NCBI RefSeq assembly: GCF_000219625.1
Contig: NC_018200.1
Coordinates: 124,001-188,000 of the forward strand
DNA length: 64,000 nucleotides
Reading direction: 5' to 3'
From: Zymoseptoria tritici IPO323
Taxonomy: Eukaryota; Ascomycota; Dothideomycetes; Mycosphaerellales; Mycosphaerellaceae
The notes beneath the pieces were generated by a model, which was given only the letters and a program-made list of their open reading frames with translations, searched no databases and had not been told where the DNA came from. A program made the translations under genes and the position numbers. This document shows positions 57,308 through 64,000 of this stretch, in pieces (the stretch's first letter is position 1; each line of letters starts with the position of its first letter).

Positions 57308-57324
57308 CTGCCTTAGGCAGAAAC
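57308..57324 (+). repeat. Palindromic element P5
   Basis: CTGCCTTAGGCAGAAAC, a perfect CTGCCT/AGGCAG palindrome plus the AAAC tail of P2, joined directly to the right end of the minisatellite. Confidence 0.85.
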
Positions 57325-57329
57325 ATATG

Positions 57330-58640
57330 ACGCAATGTCTCTTATTGCCATTCCGACTTGGGCATTCCCGCAAAGACGCAGCAGAGAAGTCGGCTTCAAA
57401 CCGACACTCACGTCACCTCACCTCACCTCATCTCCCCACTGCATCACTGTTCATCGTCCATCTCCTCTTCCGCAAACGCCCTCTTGCGATTGGACGAACC
57501 GCATGTGGCATTTCGTTTTCACTGTCGTCCGAGTCGCCTCGTCCACCGCTGGTTGCCATGCCTATATCTCCGACACCTTGCGGTCTGCCCACCTCGTGCC
57601 TACATCCCCGTCCGTCAACTCTTCCTTCCTTGCTCAACTGTGTCGCGCCGCGTCCGAGGTCTGCGAGGTTACAACACCCTGCGCCACACCTTCACCGGCA
57701 CGCGAGTACAGGACAGACCGCCGCATCGTCCGTAGCATCCAGAGAGGCCCTTTCTGATTCGGCGAGACGACAGCGGGCGAGATCGGGAGTCAAGGTTGCC
57801 CTGGGCACGCAGACTACCCCGACAGACGTGGAGCATGTATTCCGCTCACCTGACATGTTCCCTCCATGCCCCAATCGACTCGACTAGGCGCTGCCTACAC
57901 CTCCTGCCACGACGGCACCTCCGAGGACGACGAGCCCGAGCAACGCGCCATCTCCGCGTATAAGAGTCAACGCCGACGACGATTGCCCACCGAAAACCTC
58001 TACCAGCTTTAGGCTTGCTTCCCTTCTCCTCCCACATAGCCTTCCCGGAAGCTCCAGTCGTCTATCGATGTTAGGATTGTCGGCGTTGTTAGCAGCACGC
58101 CGTGGCTCGGTCGGTGGGCGGGCGGTGATGTGTTCCAGGAAGCCGAAGGTAGGTTCGAGTACCACGTGGAGTGTAGGAGGGGTCCTTGTGCAAGACGGTC
58201 AAGTAGAGGAGGGTAAAGTTCTGGAGGTGCAATATCGCGGCAGAGAGTCTGTCGGTTAGGTTGAGAGATGGATCGCAATTGGCCTCCACGTCGAGAGCTC
58301 GGAGAGGTGAGGTGAGAGTATACCGGTATGGTCGGGATCTGACCACATGTCGAGATCAGCCCCCGGAAGCTTGACCACGTTTGAGATGTGCAGGCACAGC
58401 GAATGCTTATATCAAGTTCTGAAGGTAGTTGATGGAATCGCGATTTGTCACAAGGACTGACCAGCATATCAGCGTGACTTCGAATTGCGACTGATCTATT
58501 TCCAGGACGCAGCCATTCGTGTGCGGCTCCATACGCGCAGTGCCCATCAGCTCCATGCCACCACGAAGATGAGTGGTCAAGGCCGCATTGACCGACGCCT
58601 CCGCCGAAACTCGGGCTCTCATCCACCCTGCCCAACGCTA
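57330..58640. other. No supported gene
   Basis: A short TCACC repeat lies at about 57411-57427. Plus-strand frames near 57300-57890 and a 285-codon minus-strand frame (58866-58009, Ser/Pro/Arg-rich, no domain) are open. The latter exceeds chance length slightly but has an antisense-like composition. No call is made. Confidence 0.25.
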
Positions 58641-58643
58641 TGG

Positions 58644-58988
58644 CTAACGGACTGCAGCGAGGTAGTAACGGACCTTGCAAAGCCGCATAACACAACAACG
58701 ACTGTGCCGGGGGTCGGGTACGTCGGGAAGAGGAGGAGAAGTACACATGCTTCGACGGAGAATTAACCGGAGAGTAGTACGAAATTTGGTATCTACTGCA
58801 CACTGGAGGCTCTCCTGACGATGCTTCTTTTGCCCTCCCTTGAAAGAACCGGCTGTGCTGTTCCAAGGGTACACGTTCTTGTCGAGAGATGTCGTCGGCA
58901 AGATTTGGTTGCTGTCGGGTGTTTCTGTAAGAACCATCTCTGGCCCATTCCCGTCTTCATGCCCGTCTTCAGCGCGTCGGGGATCCAT
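58644..58988 (-). CDS. Weak candidate, unknown product
   Basis: 114 codons from a possible start: MDPRRAEDGHEDGNGPEMVL, then NQILPTTSLDKNVYPWNSTA and a basic stretch. The composition is protein-like. A 177-codon plus-strand frame (58821-59354) covers part of it. No domain. Confidence 0.2.
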   Translation of the reverse strand: MDPRRAEDGHEDGNGPEMVLTETPDSNQILPTTSLDKNVYPWNSTAGSFKGGQKKHRQESLQCAVDTKFRTTLRLILRRSMCTSPPLPDVPDPRHSRCCVMRLCKVRYYLAAVR

Positions 58989-59103
58989 ATAGAGTCAGAT
59001 CATTGCGGAAAAGACCAGCTTTCATGCCTGAGGCCAGTCATGAACAGCTTTCATGTTGTCGAAAGCAGGGAGCTTTACTCCCTGGATTCGAGTGGGTGCC
59101 TAA

Positions 59104-59132
59104 CCCGCCCCGCCCCGCCCCGCCCCGCCCCT
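59104..59132 (+). repeat. (CCCCG)n microsatellite
   Basis: Five copies of CCCGC/CCCCG. Confidence 0.93.
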
Positions 59133-59310
59133 TCTCCGATTCCAGGGAATGCATGGCATAGGCTTCTTAGTCGTCATCTTTGTCGGCATCAAAAATCCGC
59201 CGACAAAGCTTATCCGTCCACAGCTCACTTGGGAAGAAAACGCGCAACTGGTCCAACATCATTCATAGACACTGAGTGTTCTTGCGCCTTCGACTTGACC
59301 CATCTCGCGA

Positions 59311-60063
59311 ATGCGCGCGGAATCGAGAGCATCGAAAGAGAAACCAGCCACTGACATTGTTGCAGTAGAACGATGCTCCATCCGCCAAAACCGCGAACTC
59401 GAGAAGACCTCCTCCGTCAGAACCGCGAACTCACCCAGACCTCCTCCGCCAAAACCGCGAACTCACAAAGGATGGCTCCGCGCAATCCCTTCAGATTGAA
59501 AGCCTCGAGCTCGAGATTGGCAAGCTGCTATGGAACAATCTGGAACTTGGGAACGAGTGCTGCGGCAAGCCTCGGTGGAAGAGCTAGAGGATGATGGCAC
59601 ACTACCGATTCTGAACGGGGAGTGGTAGAGGAGGAACGGATCCTCAGGCCGAGGTGACAGCAATATCGAGAGCGACAACCTCCCGCCGAGCTCATGCGCG
59701 GCACGATCCACGATCACCTCCATCTCATTCGTGCGCAGAACACTGCCGACCGTGTGCTTCCTGCCACCTCACACGACCGGCGAATGGCATTCCAATGCTA
59801 CAAGACAATGCCTCCAAGTCTCCGTGTCTCCGCGCACTCCACGTCGGCCTCTTCACCACTCACAAACCCGCGATCCCCCCAAACCCGGCCTTCTCTCTTG
59901 CGCACAATTTCCCGCCTGTACAGCGCAAGCATCGGACGAATGCAGTCCGCCGGCTACCGAGCATGCGTGCAACGGCGCCTTCGGGATCAACGTCAGAAGC
60001 AACCCCCTCAGGTCGGTTCGGAGGCGACCATCATTGGAGGAGTCGGGCTTCGAGCAGGATTAG
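59311..60063 (+). pseudogene. SGO1: Shugoshin-like gene, frame broken
   Basis: Shugoshin protects centromeric cohesin through a conserved N-terminal coiled coil. Seen here: LLRQNRELTKDGSAQSLQIE (from 59441) continuing ESLELEIGKLLWNNLELG, then in another frame ERVLRQASVEELEDD to TAG 59626. This matches the family pattern RQNRE(L/I)...S.QSL.I.SLE.E...LL..NLELRE. Reading from upstream (59311, frame 1) reaches the first RQNREL at about 59383. Two extra copies of a 32-bp unit then add 64 bases and throw the frame off. The coil is read in frame 2 until about 59548, where frame 1 resumes. After the TAG, frame 1 is open to 60063. A CTGAC branch-like site and TTGCAG at 59349-59365 suggest an upstream intron. 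I did not find the C-terminal basic SGO motif. No intact product is possible from the sequence as given. Confidence 0.55.
59381..59476 (+). repeat. 32-bp tandem triplication
   Basis: TCCGCCAAAACCGCGAACTC... starts at 59381, 59413 and 59445, exactly 32 bases apart. Each copy encodes RQNREL in a different frame, because 32 is not a multiple of three. Confidence 0.97.
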
Positions 60064-61000
60064 TGGCGGGTGATAATTGTGCAGATACATTGGTCCCTTA
60101 CTATGTCAATCGAGGTCTGACCGACGGAAGATGTGGACATACAGCAAGACGGCTGTGCCTTTGTGGCGGTCATGGGCTTGGTGCGATTGGGATACGGCGG
60201 ACAATGTGGTGGTGTCGGAGAGATATCTCAGTCCCCGCGAGTCTGAGATCGGTATCTTTGGCAAGCTCTTGATATGCTGCTTGAGCCAAAAAAGGAAGGA
60301 AAGTCCCGTCTACCGACAGACAGGTAGATTCCCAGCGTGTACCAAGAGCAGCGTGAACGAGCTCCGCATCAGTGGAACTGAGCTCGATGGCTTGGTCTCG
60401 GCCACGGCCTACGGTAGTTTGGCGGTTGGGGTTTTGGATGGAGAGTCCCGCGAGGGAACGGTTGAGGGCGGAGAGGGTGAGGGGGATCTTTGGTGGGGAT
60501 TCTGGGCAGGGGAACGGGGAAGAGAGTGAGTGAGAGGGGCGTGGGAGGGAGAGAGTGGAAGCTGGGCCCGACGGGAAGTTCAGGATGACGAGTTTTCAGG
60601 ATGTGGGTGTGGAGGTGCAGAGGAGCGGGGAGGGTGGCATGGAAAGAAAGCCGAGCAATGGTCAAATCAAACGCATATTCGACACTCTGCACATGTCACT
60701 TCCGGTCTGAGCCATCATGACGGCAGTTCATCTCACCCAACCGCACAGCTCATCGAAAACGGTGGCCGGAACGAAGCAGAACAAGTCCGTGGTGACTTGT
60801 GCATGTGCAGACCGCACAATGTGGCTTGTGAATGTGCAGACTCGTGGCAAATATCTTCAGCAACCGCACTACGATTTGGGAACTCAACGTCCGATCGTCG
60901 AACGTTGTGCAAGTGTAGGAAAGCACATGGCGACTTTGACGAGACTCCAGCCTTTTAGACCAGCGAGAGTGAATTGGACCACTGTTTATGATTGAAAGAG
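60064..61000 (+). other. Possible plus-strand coding, unresolved
   Basis: 60077-60529 is open for 150 codons (VNELRISGTELDGLVSATAY, then a Gly/Glu-rich tail from purine-rich DNA). 60717-60995 reads RKYLQQPHYDLGTQRPIVER. Minus-strand alternatives exist. Nothing recognised. Confidence 0.2.
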
Positions 61001-61333
61001 CCGAGAATGCCGGTCGACGATCGTACCCACGCATCTCAGAACGCCGTTAAGCTCCTGGAGGCTGATCGCAGCATTACAATCTGGTCGATCATCAGCAACA
61101 TCCTCGCTGCACCCTTAGGACCAGGTCGATCGATCGGCATGCGCGGCCAGCAACATCACAGCAAGACCGTGTTCTGGCAAAAAGTCAAGTTCAACGTCGA
61201 TCAAGAAATGCTCTTTCGCTTTCAAGGACCCTTTGTCTCGCCCTCAGCCTCCTCAGCCTTCTTAGTCTCCGCTACCAGACCCGACCTTCACTACCAGAAT
61301 GCAACTATGTACCGTCTCTGTTTGTCGGCCTGA
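60992..61333 (+). CDS. Candidate coding stretch, unknown product
   Basis: 113 codons, ATG at 61007: MPVDDRTHASQNAVKLLEAD, SITIWSIISNILAAPLGPGR, KTVFWQKVKFNVDQEMLFRF. The middle is rich in aromatic and aliphatic residues, which favours a real protein over an antisense shadow. No flanking exon found; family unknown. Confidence 0.27.
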   Translation: MKEPRMPVDDRTHASQNAVKLLEADRSITIWSIISNILAAPLGPGRSIGMRGQQHHSKTVFWQKVKFNVDQEMLFRFQGPFVSPSASSAFLVSATRPDLHYQNATMYRLCLSA

Positions 61334-61836
61334 GTTCTCGGACTTATGCACCGTGAAGTAACGAGATCAAGATCGCCAGCCCAGCGCAAGTCAGTCATAG
61401 ACGGTTCACCGAGTGCACAGCTTGAATGGGCCTTCCGGAGCCTCGCTGGTCTGATGCTCGCGAGGCACGCCTCGTCAAATTCGTGGTCTGCGAGGGTATC
61501 ATTGCGGCAGGTATATCTCTCCACCCCTCCGGAGCAGCGTTGACGGGATGAATACGTGCTTCTCGCCAGGATCACTTCGCTGCCATTGTCGCTGCTGTAC
61601 AGTGCAGCGCTGCCGCCAGCCTCCTGGCCTCTATGGTGGCATCCTTGGGAGATTCAATCCTGCACGATCTAGCTTATCGCGCGAATTCCGGCGAAGACGA
61701 TAGTGATCACCCACCTAGGTGGAGGAGTTTGCGGTTCGCTCAAGAATCGAACGTTGGCAGAGCTCTCGGCTGCGGCATCATCGACGTAAGCTCGTGGGGC
61801 AGGTGGACAAGAATGTTGTCCCTCAAACTTCCCAGC

Positions 61837-62130
61837 CTACTTCATCCTCATGGTATCGACCGTCCTGCAGGAAGAGCGTACGCCCGAGCCCCAATCCGTC
61901 AGAAGCGCAGTCGCAACTTTTGGGAGTTGCTGTTGTAGCCATTTAACATCAATGTTCTTCGTGGGCTTGCCGCACTGCTCGAGCCATGTCCTGACCATAT
62001 CGAATTCGCTTGCATATGACCGCCTATTTGCTTCGCGGTTGGCAACTCTGTCTTCCAATCCGAGGCCATAATTCTGCAGTGGGCGAATTTGTTCTCGCCA
62101 TTTTGATATCCTAAGAGGAGGCTGAGCAAC
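61837..62130 (-). CDS. Candidate exon, unknown product
   Basis: Open from just after TAG 62133-62131 to TAG 61839-61837: SKWREQIRPLQNYGLGLEDR, NREANRRSYASEFDMVRTWL, KNIDVKWLQQQLPKVATALL. Trp-rich, helical and well balanced in composition. It may be the last exon of a gene whose upstream part lies at 62414-62140 in another frame. No family recognised. Confidence 0.32.
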   Translation of the reverse strand, partial: VAQPPLRISKWREQIRPLQNYGLGLEDRVANREANRRSYASEFDMVRTWLEQCGKPTKNIDVKWLQQQLPKVATALLTDWGSGVRSSCRTVDTMRMK

Positions 62131-62413
62131 CTACTCCGTCCACCCAAAAGACAGGTGGAAAGCGATCTCGCGCATTGTAAAGCCGTTGTCGTTCGGACCA
62201 ATTGGGACGAAGTCTGGCTCGGATTGGAATGCAAAGTGCATACGGTGGGCGGCGGCAGAGCTTCATCCCCACGACCATGCCCGCCAGACCAAGTATAGCG
62301 AGGGCAACTGCAAGTCCACGCAGCAGCGTTCAAACCGATGCGTGCCATGTCTTTCGCCGCGCTCGAATCCTGTCTTATTGTGGTGGTGCTCTCAAGGGAT
62401 GATGCGTGAGGCA

Positions 62414-62713
62414 CTAGTCATCTCTCACCAGGAACACCAGCTCGCGTGTGCCTAGCTCACCCGACAAGCTGATACGTCGGGAGCGGTCTGGTCTCGATGA
62501 GGGGTGTGCTGCAGGAGGAGGTGGTTGAACACGAGGCGTCGCTGTTCCAGGCGGTCGCTGCCCGGGCGGACGATGCTGATTAGGAGTCTTCGGGCGAGGT
62601 AGAGTGGTGGGCGGCCAGGGCGCATTGAGCTTTTCTGGGCTCGAGTTCGAGATGGGCGTTGGTTCCGCTGCTGGAGGTACGTCCTTTGTCCGCACAGATG
62701 TCTGCGCTGTCAA
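62414..62713 (-). CDS. Pro-rich candidate exon
   Basis: 99 codons with a disordered Pro/Ser/Arg-rich body (RPKTPNQHRPPGQRPPGTAT) and a short ordered end (GELGTRELVFLVRDD). Upstream in the same frame, across two stops, lies a hydrophobic stretch (LFFSLAVSPCTALGASL), so a signal-anchor exon is possible. Confidence 0.22.
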   Translation of the reverse strand: MTAQTSVRTKDVPPAAEPTPISNSSPEKLNAPWPPTTLPRPKTPNQHRPPGQRPPGTATPRVQPPPPAAHPSSRPDRSRRISLSGELGTRELVFLVRDD

Positions 62714-62838
62714 TCATCTGAGGGATGCACCGAGTGCGGTGCACGGGCTTACAGCCAACGAGAAGAACAATCAAAGAGAGCAGCAACGAATACTTGGCCC
62801 GATAAATTGCAGGTCGTTCTGTGTTTGACTGAGAGCGA

Positions 62839-64000
62839 GTGGATGTCGACTGGCGCCATGAAGGACCCGCGGACGTTCGGAGTGGAAGCAGGCGTTACTG
62901 GACTACACCCTTGAGGACTGTAGGAACTCCTGGTCCGCCAACGCGACAACACTCTTACCGTGTGATAAATGACCGAACACATCTCGACCGTCTTGAAAAC
63001 CGTGTATCGACAACGACGACCGAAGTCCAAAGCGCAGCCAGCAAGTTGAGCGTGTGTCAATCAAAGTCTCGCAAGCCGCCCGAGGATGCGAAACAGAGCG
63101 CGGAGTTGCCAGAAAACAGTCAAAAGGACTCCAGCAAGATCCGCAAGGATGAACAAGACTCGGAACGATGACCCCCAACCAGCTGATCTTTCGCTTTCGA
63201 CCATCCAGCGGCATGAAATTCACATCACAAACTCCGATCCATATGGAGCAAAGCCGTTGATTGCGGTTGCAGTAAAACTGGGAGAAGTTTCCCAGCTCAC
63301 AGGAGATGATGTTGATGCGGATGGCTCAGCACAGGGCCCGCTTCCATTCCACCATCGGGAGGAGAGCGCTGCTGAGGTCGACCCTCTGAATGAGGCTCGG
63401 GCGGCCGCCGTGGCCGGACCTCGATCAATTGCGCCGCAGAAAAGTTCGCTCGAACCGACCGTGGTCAGCAATGCACTTTCGGCTCCTAAGCAGCTTCCGG
63501 CGAAAGGATCCCGAGAGATCGGACTCGGATCAGCCGAAGGGAATACTGTTACCGTTCGAGACGTCGCATGTCTCTTGAAAGTTAATATGGATCTGGGAGA
63601 CAACATTGACCAACTGGATGACAGAACGATCTGCGTCGGACCGAATCGTGCCGCGAAGATCTTGCGCATGAAGTTATCTGGTCTCCAGGTGTTGTAGACG
63701 TTTGTCGTAAAGGTACATGCTGTCCATTTCTCCTTCCCGTCGATAGCAATGAAACCGAAGTCGTGGATCGGATAGTGGGAGTACTCCGTATCCGGAGCAA
63801 TACCAGCGCAGTAGTTGTAGATGCGAACATTCCCGGCGATCGTACGAAATGGGAAATGCGTAAATCTTTTGCTTCAGCTGCTCTTCGCGGCTCGCACCAC
63901 TCGGAGCGGCTTGTAGGAGAACCAGTTGTATCCTGCGCGTTCCATATCCGGCTCTTCTGTCCACACGATTTCGGCTTACCCTGCTCGCTCGAGCATCGTG
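62839..64000 (+). pseudogene. Gene fragments running off the window
   Basis: 62839-63171 reads a hydrophilic, Lys/Ser/Glu-rich tail (SKSRKPPEDAKQSAELPENS). 63086-63697 is open for 203 codons (HEIHITNSDPYGAKPLIAVA; TVRDVACLLKVNMDLGDNID). A third stretch is open from 63622 to the window end (SNTSAVVVDANIPGDRTKWE). Frames alternate 1-2-1, so indels or introns are implied. The minus strand at about 63868-63660 competes with a Tyr/Asn/Trp-rich reading (GNVRIYNYCAGIAPDTEYSH), so the strand is not settled. Confidence 0.25.

Noticed and set aside
58146..58170. tRNA B-box-like GGTTCGAGTACC
   Set aside because: No pairing TpsiC stem, no A box at the right distance and no cloverleaf could be drawn.
1..64000. 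Bacterial or phage origin
   Set aside because: No operon-like gene packing, no long intact frames, fungal intron signals, dense microsatellites and stop-rich decayed repeats all point to a filamentous fungus.

Overview
Kind of sequence. This looks like chromosomal DNA of a filamentous ascomycete fungus. It is moderately GC-rich and has no operon-like packing and no long intact gene. It has short introns with fungal signals (for example CAG|GTAAGT near 9940, and CTGAC...TTGCAG at 59349-59365), many micro- and minisatellites, and one sharply bounded AT-rich block with C-to-T decay. At this base composition the longest open frame expected by chance in six frames of 64 kb is about 210-220 codons (my rough estimate from stop-codon frequency). 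Almost every open frame here is therefore within chance, and I treated open frames alone as weak evidence. Coding calls rest on frame continuity across a single stop, intron signals, third-position GC, in-frame repeats, or similarity to a known family. Many candidates read well only if one allows one or two frame changes. That means missed introns, real pseudogenes, or uncorrected indels in the assembly.

Layout. 0-6 kb: minus-strand candidates, including a Thr/Pro-rich protein with a repeat inside its signal peptide (1405-2361) and a short Tyr/Cys-rich gene (3161-3730). 7-9.6 kb: a frame-broken minus-strand gene and a Ser/Thr-rich plus-strand remnant. 9.8-11.5 kb: two inverted relatives of one unknown coiled-coil gene (K at 10556-11542, K' at 9772-10150), whose differences in a 35-base block are all synonymous. 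12-19 kb: weak candidates. 19.2-22.9 kb: a minus-strand gene with raised GC3, then plus-strand genes for charged proteins. 24-28.2 kb: a decayed, mobile-element-like coding region full of in-frame stops, running into the AT-rich block (about 28.2-31.5 kb), whose core is an array of about 15 units of about 153 bp, most carrying a hairpin. 31.5-38.5 kb: weak candidates, minisatellites and two palindromic elements. 38.9-40.4 kb: a second decayed block. 41-47 kb: little that I can support. 47.8-54.2 kb: several coding-like stretches. 55.7-57.3 kb: a minus-strand candidate and a 19-unit, 20-bp minisatellite. 59.3-60.1 kb: a broken shugoshin-like gene, the only family I recognise with real confidence. 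61.8-64 kb: unidentified fragments that run off the window.

How it fits together. I see no pathway or operon. The themes are repeat-driven change (a 32-bp triplication that breaks shugoshin, a 44-bp triplication in the 39.6 kb remnant, in-frame peptide repeats in other genes), a dispersed palindrome family (TGCCTNAGGC with GTCAA-nnn-TTGAC) that seems to have seeded the 57 kb minisatellite, and decay of mobile DNA around the AT-rich block. This suits a gene-poor, repeat-rich compartment such as a subtelomere, a pericentromere or an accessory chromosome.
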